DNA of 64,000 nt from Dastarcus helophoroides (Eukaryota > Arthropoda > Insecta > Coleoptera > Bothrideridae): the NCBI GenBank assembly GCA_028583605.1, contig CM053333.1, forward strand, positions 31,764,476 through 31,828,475, read 5' to 3'. The notes below the pieces were generated by a model. It was not told the DNA's origin and ran no database searches. It was given only the letters and a program-made list of their open reading frames with translations. A program made the translations under genes and the position numbers. Of this stretch, positions 22,131 through 33,054 are shown in pieces. Position 1 is the stretch's first letter. The number at the start of each line of letters is the position of its first letter.

Positions 22131-25095
22131 TACATTATTCTCAAAATTCGAAAAAGTTCAGTGTTTTTCTGGAATAAAATAAAATAGAAACTCGTCTTCT
22201 TTCAAAATTTTGCTTTTTTTTCAAAATTTGATTGTTTTGAATAAGTATTTTTCTTCAATTATTCTTAAAATTGTTTTTTTTCAAAATGTTCAAAACTTCG
22301 ACTTTTTAAAAACACATTTTTGAAAATCTACGGTTTTGATTTTTTCAAAATTTCCATTTTATTACAAAATTTCAGCTTTTCAAAATTACAGCTTTCTTTC
22401 AGAATTTTGGCTTTTTTCAAAATGCTGCCATTTTTTTTTAAATTTGAATTCGGAAATTACGAGTTTTCACAAAATTTTGGGTTTTTTAACTTATAATTTA
22501 TTTGTGGGAAAGTTTGAGTTTTTTTACATTGAAATTTTTTCAGAATTTCGAATTTATTTCAAAATCAGGACTTTCTTTTTTCAAATTTAGGAACTTTTTA
22601 AACAATTTCGATATTTCTTCAAAATTTCCATCGTTTTCATTTTGAGATTTTTCGAAATCTGCTTTTTTAAATCTTGACTTTTTTCAATTTTTTTTAAATT
22701 AGTGTATAGACTTTATGTAGACTTTTCAAAAATTTAGAATTTTTTAAAAATTTCTACTTTTTCAATTCCGAAATTTTTGACTGTTTTTAAAAATTTTGAT
22801 TTTTAAAAATTACGAATTTATTGAGAATTTTGATCCTTTTTTTGAAAATATACGCTTTGTTGAAAATTTAAACTTTTTATCAAAATTTCGGAATTTTTTA
22901 AAATTTTGACCTAATTTTGACTTTTAAAATTGTCGTCTTTTTTCAAAATTTGAACTCTCTCTGAAAATTTCAACCTTTTTAAAATTTAGATAATTTTCAA
23001 ATCTCATTCATTTTTCAAAATTTCGACTTTTTCGAAGAGTTTAGGTTTTTTAAACATTTTTGCCTGTGTTCAAAAGTTCTCGAATTTTGGTGAATATTTC
23101 GTTTTTTTTCAATCACGAATCTTTTTCAAAATTTCGAATTTTTAAAAAAATTTTAACTTTCTTTTTAATTTTGTTTTACATTAGTGTATATAGACTCTTC
23201 AAAAACTTAGAATCTTTTGAAAATTTCCACCTTTTCAATTTCAAGTATTCTTCAAAATGCGGTCTTTTTTGAAATTTTCGACTATTTTTCGAAATTTTCA
23301 TTTTCTAAAATTACTAATTTATTCATAATTTTGACCCTTTTCTAAAAATCAATGCTTCTTTAAAAATTTTAGCTTTTCATCAAAATTTCGATACTTTTCA
23401 GAATTTTGACTTGAACATTTTGACTTTTTTAAAATTGTCGTCTTTTTCCAAAATGTTAACTTTCTTTTCGAAAATTTCGACCTTTTTAAAAATTTCGGTA
23501 ATTTACGAAACTCATTCATTTTTCAAAATTTCGACTTTCTTCGAAAATTTGAGGTTTCTTGAACATTTTGCCTGTTTTCAACAATTCTCGAATTATTCTG
23601 AATAGTTCGTTTTTTTAAAATTACGAATTTTTTTCAAAATTTCGACTTTTTAAAAAATCTTGACTTTCTGTTCAATTTTTTTTTGAATTAGTGTATATAA
23701 AGTTTTCAAAAATTTAGAATCTTTTGAAAATTTCTACCTTTTGAATTCCAAAATTTTTTCAAATTGCGATTTTTTTTGAAATTTTCGACTATTATTCGAA
23801 ATTTCCATTTTTAAAAATCACGAATTTATTCACAATTTTGACCCTTTTTTAAAAATCTATGCTTTTTTGAAAATTTTAACTTTTCATCAAAATTTAGATA
23901 TTTTTTAGAATTTTGACGAACATTTTGACTTTTTTAAAATTATCGTCTGTTTCCAAAATTTTAGCTTCCTTTTCGAAAATTTCGACCTTTTTAAAAATTT
24001 TGGTATTTTTCGAAACTCGTTCATTTTTCAAAATTTTGATTTTTTTCGAAAATTTGAGGTTTCTTGAACATTTTGCCTGTTTTCAACAATTCTCGAATTA
24101 TTCTGAATAGTTGTTTTTTTAAAATTACGAATTTTTTTCAAAATTTCGACTTTTTAAAAAATCTTGACTTTCTATTCAATTTTTTTTGAATTAGGGTATA
24201 TAAAGTTTTTAGAAATTTAGAATCTTTTAAAAATTTCCACCTTTTTGCCTTTTTGAAAATTTTGAATTTTCCGTCTTTAAATTTATTTAAAGATTACTTT
24301 TTAAAAAATGTCGACTATTTTTGAAAATTTTATTTTTTTTTGAAAATTTTAAGTTTATAAAAATTTTGATTTATTTTTCAAAATTTGCGACATTATTCGA
24401 AATTTTTGATTTATTTTTCAAAATTATAGATTTTTTGAAAATTTCGACTTTAAAATGCTTTGAAAAACTCGCCTTATTTTTCAAATTTTTGAATTATATG
24501 CTCCTGTCATTTTTCAAAATTGCGACTCTTCAAATGTCGCATTTGATTCCAGTTTTTGACTTTTATTAAAAATTGTGATTTAAATTTTTTTTAATTTTCC
24601 GTTTTCAAAAATTTTTAAATTATTCTGAAAATTTTGTTCTCCTAATAAATATCAAAGTTTTTTGAAAATTGCGCCAATTTTTAATTTTTTGGAAAATTTT
24701 ATTTTTTTTCAATATTTCGACTTTCTCAAAATTTTTCAGAATTTTTTTTGAAAACTGCTTAATTTTTTTTAACTTTTCACTTTTTGGAACATCTTTATTC
24801 TTTGAAAATTCGAAGTCTTTAAAAAAAGTCCAATTTTTAACAAAAGTGAAATTTTGAGAAAACAGTCTAAATTTAAAAAAATCCAACCTTTTAAAAAATG
24901 TGACTATCAAAATTTTTCATTGTCGAATTTCAAAGAAATCTGAAATTATCGAAAAATAAAATTCGAAATTATCAGAAAGGTCGAAATTATCAGAAAGGTC
25001 GAAATTATCAAAAAAGTCGAAATTCTGAAAAAAAATAGAGTTTTGAAAAATGTCGAAGTTGAAATTGGAAAAAATGTCAAACATTTAACAAAAAC
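22131..25095. repeat. T-rich degenerate satellite with about 505-bp higher-order repeat
   Basis: Loose AAAATTTCGACTTTTT repetition. From about 22700 to 24250 it is organised into three copies of a unit near 505 bp: TTTTGCCTG followed by TTCTCGAATT has its CCTG at 23063, 23571 and 24076. The second and third copies are close to identical over long stretches (23411-23605 against 23913-24110). Near 24830 the strand bias flips and purine-rich words (GTCGAAATTATCAGAAAG) take over. Confidence 0.75.
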
Positions 25096-25188
25096 CAAAA
25101 TTTTTGGTGGTTATCTTCAAAAATTGAAATACAGAACTTGTCCCCTGAAATCAAGGGAACAAGTTGTGTATTTCAAGCCAAAATTTTG
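25096..25188. mobile_element. Family B fragment, no ribozyme core, 10-bp flanking repeat
   Basis: A 73-bp insertion (25106-25178) between CCAAAATTTT direct repeats. It contains the family B head (GGTTATCTTCAAAAATTG) followed by part of the inverted tail (CAGAACTTGTCCCCTG) and a second tail piece in the other direction (GGAACAAGTTGTGTATTTCAA). The hammerhead-like core is absent. Confidence 0.65.
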
Positions 25189-25515
25189 AAAAAAGTTTTG
25201 ACCTTTTTTAAAATTTCGGCGAAAATCTGGACTTTTTTTTAGTCAGGCTTTGTGAGCACTTTCTTTCTCAAAAGTCACATTTTTCATCGATCTCTTAATA
25301 AAGAAATACAATTTCAGAAGGAACATTTATTTGAGAATTTGGACAACATGATTTTCTAGTTGTTTCTCAAAGTTCGACTTTTTCTAGAAACTTTGAAATA
25401 CAAAATTTTTAAAAAATTCGTTATTTTGAAAAGGTAACATTTTCATAAAAAGTTACCTTTTTAATCAGGCTTTGTGAACATTTCACTTTGTTTCTCAAAA
25501 TGCCCATTTTTTAAT
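25189..25515. other. Degenerate repeat, nothing else seen
   Basis: Mixed AAAATTT/TTTCGA words between two small element insertions. No gene. Confidence 0.4.
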
Positions 25516-25683
25516 AAAAAGATCTTTTACAGGATATACTTCTTCTGGGATTGGACCGTGTCAAAGAACTACTAAAAGTGTTCTGAACACTTTTAGTAGT
25601 TCTTTGACACGGTCCAATCCCGGAAGAAGTATATCCTTTACTGACTCTGGCCGTGGAAGCCTTCGTTATCAAAAAGATCTTTT
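25516..25683. mobile_element. Family A fold-back element with 13-bp target duplication
   Basis: A 142-bp insertion (25529-25670) between AAAAAGATCTTTT direct repeats at 25516-25528 and 25671-25683. Two family A tails meet head-to-head as GTGTTC-T-GAACAC around 25584: the left arm ends at 25583 and the right arm starts at 25585. Both arms therefore begin at the G that follows the predicted hammerhead cleavage triplet GTC. Here the right arm is full length and the left is truncated at TACAGGATAT, the mirror image of the copy at 3663-3832. Confidence 0.9.
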
Positions 25684-26396
25684 GATAAAAAGATAAAATT
25701 TCAGAAGAAATGGATTTGAGCAAAGGTATTTTCACAAGATTTTAATTTTTTTCAATTTCTGGATTAGTTCCAAATTTTAATAAAACAACGCAAATTTTAT
25801 AAAAAATGTTTTTTCTTGAAAATTTCCAGTTATTTCTCAAAATTCGACTTTTTCCAAAAGTTTTTAAGCCTAACCTTTGAAAAAATATCGTAATTTTGAA
25901 AAAGGTAATATTTTCATAGGAGGTTAAAATTTCCAAAAAAAAAGATAACTTTCGAGAAAGATCAAAAGTTTCAGATAGTCGATATTTTCAAAATATTTAA
26001 AAATTTTAAAAAACAGCGAAATTTTCCAAATAAATTTGAAATAAGAAAAATGAATTTTGAAAAATGGTCTAGATTTTCATAAATAGCGATCATTTTGAAA
26101 AACAGCAAAATTTTCTAAACAATTCGTAACCTAAGAAACGTGAAAATTTGAAAAATAGTTTAAAATTAAAAATAGGTACACTTTGGAAGAAATTTAAAAA
26201 AATTGAAATATTTTCAAATTTTCTAAAAAAATAACGAAATACTGCTTTGAATGTTTTCAAAATTTCGATTAAATAATATTTTGTTGTTGATATAAAAGTC
26301 GAAATTTTGAAATAAAATCGAAATGTTAAAAAAAATTCAAGTATTAAAAAACTCGACATTTTCAAAAAATTCGAAATTAAAAAAAAATTAAATCTC
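25684..26396. repeat. A-rich degenerate repeat
   Basis: Purine-biased version of the degenerate TTTCGA repeat (AAAATTTTGAAAAACAGC and similar). No gene. Confidence 0.5.
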
Positions 26397-26702
26397 GATC
26401 GAAACGGGTCTTTGGTTTCCAAACTTTCGAACCTAATAAATATTCAAACCTATTGGTCTGTGCATTGTATGGTTTTTTAGTTACATTCAAGATTTTGACT
26501 TCATTTCAAAAATCGAAGTTTTCAAAGCCAAATTTCCTGAAGGAGTAAGGTTTGTAAATACTCTCGAAGTTTTGAAAAATGCGAAATTTTTGAAATGAAG
26601 TCAAAATTTTGAATATAACTAAAAAACCATACAATGCACAGATCAATAGATTTGAACATTTATTAGGTTCGAAAGTTTGGAAACCAAAGACCGGTTTCGA
26701 TC
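26397..26702. mobile_element. Fold-back (inverted-repeat) element, unknown family
   Basis: Two inverted arms of roughly 120 bp. The left starts at 26397 with GATCGAAACGGGTCTTTGG and the right ends at 26702 as its complement. Similarity runs through TTCCAAACTTTCGAACC and GTGCATTGTATGGTTTTTTA to about 26520 and 26585. The loop is about 65 bp of repeat-like sequence. No coding capacity. This may be a MITE or a local inverted duplication; no clear target duplication is visible. Confidence 0.7.
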
Positions 26703-28700
26703 TTGTTGGATCTCGTCAGTTTGGTATATCCAACTCGAATGCTAACAAATGTTCTGACAAGTAAATACTAAAGAATCAACGTAGGTTAAGCGTGTGACTC
26801 AGTACTACTGCCATCTATTGGTCCATAGAAAAACTGTGGCTATCGCCAACAATGTCGTATGCAGGTAGAATACAACCTAGACTGCAAAAAACCATACAAT
26901 AAATAAAACCATGATTTATATTAAACAAAAGTTACTTTGGGGATTTGCAATCAAAATTTTAGAAAAAAAAACTACTTTAAAACGTACATAAACATGAAAT
27001 TATGACTAAAGCACTACAATCAATCAAAATACAGTTGAAATTTTCAAAAAAATCAAAGACATTTCTTTAAGTAATTATTAATGGGCGCAGTTTTCTCGGT
27101 TAATACACGTTCATGATTCCGCAATTAAATGTAAAATGTCTGGAGTAAAATATCCGACGAACGTTTAATTATTTGGACAAATTGCGGGTTCTTCTATCCA
27201 ATTTGTTAGCAATGTGTCGCTGAATAAAAATTCGCCGAAAAAAGGGTATCACCCGGGATGCCTATAATTCTTTTCACGGTCAATCTTTCGGTCGACCGTT
27301 TTAATAAAATCAAACAAAACGATATTCTACCTGCGGAGGTTTTCCTTCCCGTGGGAGCTCCTCCGATTGTCACACAACTATTCGGCAAATCTGTTCCAAC
27401 TTATTTATTGCGTTTCAAATCTTGTTAATCTTTTTGTTTAACCCAAATACCAAATTAAATATTTGGCAACGTTTTAACCCTTTACCTGAACGATTTCACA
27501 CGAGCTGAGTCATGTGGTTCTGCAATAACCAGACGTAATGTATTCCTCGGACATTGATGAGGGAGGAATTTTTAATCGGAGGCAACTGACGGCATTTATT
27601 ATTTTAAATTTATCGTTTGAAGTGGTTTATTAGCGACCCACACCCTTGTGGTTAGAAACAAGTTGTCAATGAATATTTTTAAGGGGCCTTGTTGAACAGG
27701 AAGTGCTTTACGCCGCAATCTACTCAATGAAATTTTTACGAAGTTGTCGGAGGCAGCTTTTTTAATGTTTATTTTAATTTTTACATACTATTTGAAATAA
27801 GAAACATTCCGAAGCATTGTCTTATAACTTTTTTGACTGACGTACCCCTTGACCTATCACCTGGAACTGTGGTTATCATGATGAAAATTTTGAAAGTAGT
27901 GACAACATTTTCGATACTTGTAATGTTGGACTACAACTGCCTTAATTCAGTACAAACTAATGGAAAGTGCTAATGTACAATTAAGAAATTTTTATAAAAT
28001 AATTCACGTTTTGTATAGACCTTGTGATTGTGTTTTAAAAATGTAATGTTAAAATCTGTTACTATTGTTAATTACTATTATAAATTCTGTGGTAAAAGCA
28101 GAATTAATCGAATTCTCAGGCGAAGTACAATCTAGCATTATAATGATTAAAATTATGTAGCTGCTGACTTGTTTATGGAAACTGATGGTTGTACATGTAA
28201 AATTACAAATATCCTTTTTATGCAAAATTCTTTAGGCTGCCAAGAGTGTTAAATATATTAATCAGGTGTGATAAACACATATTTATGGCCGTTTCATAGG
28301 CCATAAGCAGTAACATAAGTTAAAAACGTGCCTACAATAACATAACGCTTTTTGCAAATAAAATGTCGGGTTAGTAGGATTCACTCGTTAAGACACCAGT
28401 AAGATATCAACATAATTTGTAAAATTACCCGGTTGTTTATATTTTATATTTGCAACAGTGTATCCTGCCAATTTTCTCTCTATAATTATGCACTATGGCC
28501 AATAATGAATCTGCAATTATCTGAACCTGCTTTTGTGTTATAATGTCAATGATTGACTCGAAAGGCAGTTCCTATTTTGCCATCAGGCTGTTTATTACAC
28601 AATTCTGAGTGAATATAATTGAACTTGCACCATGTAGGACACAACAAACATTACGAATAGTTTAGTATTAAAGATTCTTGCAATAAAACACCATTTATTA
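26703..28700. other. Single-copy DNA, no recognised gene
   Basis: Unrepetitive AT-rich sequence. A 60-codon minus frame at 27206-27388 contains RIIGIPGD, reminiscent of signal peptidases, but nothing around it supports that. No RNA gene is seen. Confidence 0.4.
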
Positions 28701-28727
28701 AAAAATCGACCAAAATGCCGTACTTGA

Positions 28728-29765
28728 GTGACTGAAATTTTAATAATGATTGGCTACGGAGATAGAACAAGAACACAAAATGAAGTTATTCGTCTATTTA
28801 GAGAGAAGTATCATGATTTACCATCCATATCGCAAAGTACCGTAAGCAACATTGAAAAACAGTTTCGGGAAAATGGGCATCTAAGAAAAACAAGTAATCC
28901 CCTTCAAAATGCGCTCAATGAAGAGTCAAAATTGTTGTACTTTTCTCTGTCCAAGAAAATCCTCATGTTCATACTAGTCAGATAGGTAGGGAACTCGAAA
29001 TTAGCCAGTCTTCAGTTGCGAGAATTCTGAAAATGCAAAAATGTTATCCTTATCAATCCTCCATGAACTCTTAGAAGATGATCCAGATAGAAGACTACAA
29101 CTTTGCGAACGAATGATGGATCTACTGGACAGAAATGTTCTAAGCATAGCATCCTGTTTTCAGATGAATCAAAGTTGTCAATGGTGAGCTAAATCGTCAA
29201 AATTACTGGGACACAACCCACACTGGATGAGGAAAGGCACACTCAACGACCAAATGATAGTCAATGTTTGGGCAGGGATCGAGTTATACGACCAATTTTC
29301 TTCCAAGGAAATCTCAATGGGGCAGGATATTTAGAATTCTTGCAGAAAAAGCTAATTCTTGATTTAGCTGTTTTGTTTCCTGATTCGATCGAAGCTGATG
29401 TCTCGAATAAAAACATCTGGTTTCAACAAGACGGTGCCCCTCCTCATTTTGCAAGACCTGTCCGTGAGTATCTGGATGATGCATTTCCAGGCAGATGGAT
29501 TGGTAGAAGAGGACCTTTTGAATGGCCATCCAGGTCTCCGGGCTTAACACCTATGGACTATTTCTTATGGGAGTATTTGAAGAGCAAAGTTTTTAAGACC
29601 AAACCTGCAAATATTGAGAAGTTGAAAGGAGGAATAAGATAGGAGTGTAGACTAATTTCCCCCGAAGTAATTAGAAATGTTCAAAACGAGCTTCAGTTCC
29701 ATTTAGGGTACTGCCAGTTAGTAAATGGACAATATTTTGAACATTTATTGAAGAAAGCTTATTGA
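28728..29765 (+). pseudogene. Second DD41D transposase relic, frameshifted
   Basis: The start of the frame contains a helix-turn-helix region (GYGDRTRTQNEVIRLFREKY, then FRENGHLRK). It is followed in other frames by ILFSDESK, VNVWAGI, FQQDGAPPHFARPVREYL and SPGLTPMDYFLWEYLKS, ending at a TGA at 29763-29765. The last two catalytic Asp are 41 residues apart, the same class as the 15-kb copy; the sequences are related but clearly different. At least three frameshifts and a TAG at 29640-29642 break it. I could not find terminal inverted repeats, so it is probably end-truncated. Confidence 0.8.
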
Positions 29766-29800
29766 GTTGATTCAGATTCCTCGATTTTTCAAATGAGTTA

Positions 29801-30272
29801 ATATTTGAAAAGTAGTGGAAAGTAACGACGGTTACATGCTTTCCTCCATCTGGAAACCAACCATTGGAAATCTTCGGAAGTGATCGCGCAGACGAATGGT
29901 ATATAAAGTTTCCCTTTCCCTCTTTCCTGTCAGAAGAGTTTCGCCTCTGGTATGGTGGACATACTGAGTTACCGTGCTCTTCTGTCTAAACTTTCTTATC
30001 CTTTGTACCAATTTTCAATTCAGAAGAGTTTCGCCTCTGGTATGGTGGACATACTGAGTTACCGTACTGATGTTTTGAAATTGGCCTTTTCATTCTTTCC
30101 TTTTTGCATATTCCCTCATATTCCTCTTTTCATTTTTTCTTTTCTTTGTTCCTGAAGAAGCCCCCTACGATGGAGGGCGAAACGTCGAACACTTTTAGTA
30201 GTTCTTTGACACGGTCCAATCCCGGAAGAAGTATATCCTGTACTGACTCTGGCCGTGGAAGCCTTCGTTATC
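29801..30272 (+). mobile_element. Family A element, longest single copy, with hammerhead-like core
   Basis: Contains, in order, a TATA-like GTATATAAAG near 29899, a 90-bp tandem unit starting CAGAAGAGTTTCGCCTC at 29931 and again (partial) at 30021, a pyrimidine-rich stretch, the hammerhead-like core (30147-30191) and the 86-bp tail ending CCTTCGTTATC at 30272. The right limit matches other copies. The left limit is uncertain: ATATTTG before 29808 and after 30272 could be a 7-bp target duplication. No protein is encoded. Confidence 0.7.
30147..30191 (+). ncRNA. Hammerhead-like ribozyme, family A
   Basis: Parts in order: TGTTC (30147-30151), CTGAAGA core (30152-30158), an unpaired A, stem II GCCC (30160-30163) pairing GGGC (30175-30178) with loop between, GAAAC (30179-30183), GTC (30184-30186), then GAACA (30187-30191), which is fully complementary to the opening TGTTC and closes helix I. 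ACGT is self-complementary, so stem III would form only between two molecules, as in dimeric type I hammerheads. Cleavage is predicted after C30186. The one extra nucleotide between CTGAAGA and stem II departs from the canonical core. Activity is untested. Confidence 0.6.
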
Positions 30273-30568
30273 ATATTTGTTAAATATCTTTTAAATGACA
30301 AGAAATAGTCAAGAAAAAACGGGTTGTCATTTAAAAAAATTGTCGATGACTTCTTATATTAAATTTGGGACATTCTGTATAAAATTTTCTTACATCAAAA
30401 AGACCGCAAAGTGAAATATTAATTGCGTGTCCAAGCATATTTCCTAAAAAAACTGTCTTTGATTTACTGAATTTATTCCAAGTTACAGACTAGCAGTGTA
30501 TATTTAAATTTGCTATTTTATCTTATTTTTTTAATATTTCACCAAACTTTACTTGACAAAAAATTTTA

Positions 30569-30743
30569 TCTTAATAAAAAATTGAAATACAGAACTTATC
30601 CTTTGAAACCAAGAAAGGTTTAAAAAAAAGCACAACAAACGTTGCTCTAACGCGTTTCGACAGCCCAGCTGTCATCTTCAGAGAGAGCGTATTTCAATTT
30701 TTGAAGATAATCAAGGACCAGTCCATTCCACTGTCTTAATAAA
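30569..30743 (-). mobile_element. Family B element with hammerhead-like core, 10-bp target duplication
   Basis: A 155-bp insertion (30579-30733) between TCTTAATAAA direct repeats (30569-30578 and 30734-30743). On the minus strand it runs: head GTGGAATGGACTGGTCC, TTATCTTCAAAAATTG, the hammerhead-like core, GCAACGTTTGTTGTG, TTTCTTGGTTTC, and tail CTGTATTTCAATTTTT. The head and tail ends are short inverted repeats of one another (AAAAATTGAAATAC). No coding capacity. Confidence 0.8.
30645..30685 (-). ncRNA. Hammerhead-like ribozyme, family B, intact core
   Basis: Minus-strand order: CTCT, CTGAAGA (30681-30675), one unpaired T, stem II GACAGC-TGG-GCTGTC (30673-30659, six perfect pairs), GAAAC (30658-30654), GCG completing the self-complementary ACGCGT, the UH site GTT (30651-30649), then AGAG (30648-30645), which pairs with the opening CTCT as helix I. 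All canonical core bases are present apart from the extra T before stem II. Cleavage is predicted between 30649 and 30648. GTT is usually a weaker triplet than GTC. Confidence 0.58.
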
Positions 30744-32830
30744 TTCAGGATTTCCATTTTCTTCTCGAAATTTTGACAACAAAATCCAAATTTTATAAAA
30801 ATACGCTCCTTTAAACTCAAAATTTTGTGTTGGATTTCACCTCAAAATATTTTGAATAGGTAGGTTTCTTGAAATTTCAACTTTCATCTAAACGTTTCGA
30901 TTTTATCCTCGATATTACCTTTTAAAGTCGAAATTTTAGAAACATTGAAATTTCTCTTTTATTTCTGAATAAGAGAAAAGATTAAAATTGGTGAAAAATA
31001 TTTGAAATTTTTTCAGAAGGTGTCAAATTGTTTTGAAATTTTTCCATTTTCTTCTCGGATCTTCCACTCCAATCTCTAAAATTAAAACCCAAAATTTCCA
31101 TATTTTCAGATTTTGAATAAAATCCAAATTTGTAAAATAGTGCAAGAATCATAATCGGAATTACTTTTAGAAATATCGAAACTCTTTTTTAATTTTCAGT
31201 TTTGAAAGAAAATCTGAATTAAAAAAAATCATAAACTTGGAATTTCCAAATTTTCAAAAGGGCCGAATTTTTTGAAAGACCAAATGTTGAAGAAAAACAA
31301 CAATTATAAGACAGTTGAAAGCTTTTAAAATGCTCCAAATTTGGAAAATTAAAATTTTGGGAAAATTAAAATTTTGGAAAAAACGAAAATTTGAAAAATT
31401 CGAATTTTAAAAGTCAAAATTATCAACAAAAGGCGCAATCTGAAAAGTAGTAGAATTTTTGAAAAAACCGAGATTTACGAAAAAAGATTGAAAAATTGGA
31501 AGATAAGGCGTCAGAATTTTAAAAAATGTCAAAATTTTCATAGAGAATTAAAATTTCCAGAAAAAAAGCCGAGACTTTAAAAGATATAGGTGTTTTGAAA
31601 AAAATTCAAACATTGATTAAATCGACAATTTCAAAAATTCTAAAATTGGGAAAAGTGGCGAAATTTTCGAAAAAATTCGTAATTTAGAAAAAAGTTGAAA
31701 TTTCAATTTAAACTTTCAATTTTTATATTACAGTTGACTTGGAAAAAATAATAATAAAAAATAAAAATAAAACTGGAAAATTTCAGAAAGAGATGGAAAT
31801 TTCGATAAACTTGATATTTATTGAAAAAATTTCCGAATTAGTGGTTTAATAAATTGAAATTAAAAATAGAAAATTTATTAAGATGATTCAAGTTTTAAAA
31901 TAACATTATCAAAAAACGGTCTACACTTCGAATTTAATCTCGAAACGAAAGATATTGTGATTTTGCATAAAACGAAATTTTTGAAAAAGTTAAATTTTAG
32001 AAAATAAGACGAATTTTTCAAAAAAAGTGGAACTTTAAAAAATCAAGAAGTCAAATTTAAATCTCCAAAAAAAAGGTTAAAATTTTGAAAATGACGAGAA
32101 TTTTCAAAAAAGTTAAACTTTTGGAAAATATCGTAATTTTGAATAACGTAAACATTTTCATGGAAAATTAAAATTTCCAAGTATTTTAAAAAATAATCGA
32201 AATTCTAAGAAAAAATTCAACACTGTCGGAATGACATTTTAAAAATTTGAACATCGGTTAATTTAAAAAAAATTGTAATTTACAAAAAGGTTAAAATCTT
32301 GGATATGAGTGGAATAAAATTTCAAAAAATGTCAAGCTTTTGAAAAAAAAATCGAGATTTTAAAAAATTGAAAAGTCTTTGGTAAAAAATCGAAATTTTA
32401 AAAAATTGAAAAATGTTTGGTCAAATTTTCAAAGTAAAACGAATTTTTCTGAAAGTCTTCATATTGAAGAAATCCCAAAATTATTAAAAAAGTCGAAAAA
32501 ATGGTTTAAATTTTGAAGAAATAATTTTCAAAAAAATCAAAACTTTGGAAAGCTGAAATTTAAAAAAAGTAAAACATTTTTTTTTAAAATTGCAAAAAAG
32601 TCGACATTTACAAAATTTTACATTTACATTTTGAATTATTTTTAAATTTTGAAAGTCGCAATTTTTGAAAGCCAAAATTTTCTTAGTCAGAAAAAAGAAA
32701 TTTCGAAAATAAAAACGGAAACTTTCACCCATTAAAATTTCCAAGAAAAATTGAAATTTTTGGGTATAAAATGGTTGTCATTTTACCATTCTAGAGGGGA
32801 GTCAAAGATGTCAAAAAATGTGCAAAGATC
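30744..32830. repeat. A-rich degenerate repeat domain
   Basis: Two kilobases of purine-biased TCGAAATTTTGAAAAA-type sequence without strict periodicity. No gene is supported; the open frames are repeat-word artefacts. Confidence 0.6.
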
Positions 32831-32859
32831 TAAAGTTTTTTTTTAAATATTGCAAATAG

Positions 32860-33054
32860 CGAAAGAATTATTGGACACGTCCTGAAATAAAGGAAAGGTT
32901 GCGAAATATTGAAGCCATATTTCAGAAAAGAGCTCCGATGTTTATACCTGAATATACTGCAGAAGGACAGATTGTGAGCCAAATAATTAGCTTTATGACA
33001 TGCGGCCACCAAACCTTCTCTTGGAGTTTATTGGGCTTTGCCATCTGTTGGTAA
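32860..33054 (+). CDS. Possible 3'-terminal exon, unrecognised protein
   Basis: A 64-codon frame opens directly after a plausible splice acceptor (a run of T followed by GCAAATAG at 32859) and ends at TAA 33052-33054. It contains WTRPEIKERLRNIEAIFQK and APMFIPEYTAEGQIVSQII. The amino-acid composition is protein-like and free of the Phe/Lys/Asn bias of surrounding repeat frames. I do not recognise a family. No upstream exon is seen in the repeat-rich DNA before it, so it may be an orphan or a transposon-captured piece. Confidence 0.3.
   Translation, partial: RKNYWTRPEIKERLRNIEAIFQKRAPMFIPEYTAEGQIVSQIISFMTCGHQTFSWSLLGFAICW

Noticed and set aside
27206..27388. RIIGIPGD resembling a signal peptidase motif
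   Set aside because: Only one motif-like stretch; surrounding residues and length do not fit the family.
30360..30390. GGGACATTCTGTATAAAA resembling a CCCTGTATA transposon terminus
   Set aside because: Only about ten bases match loosely and there is no partner end.
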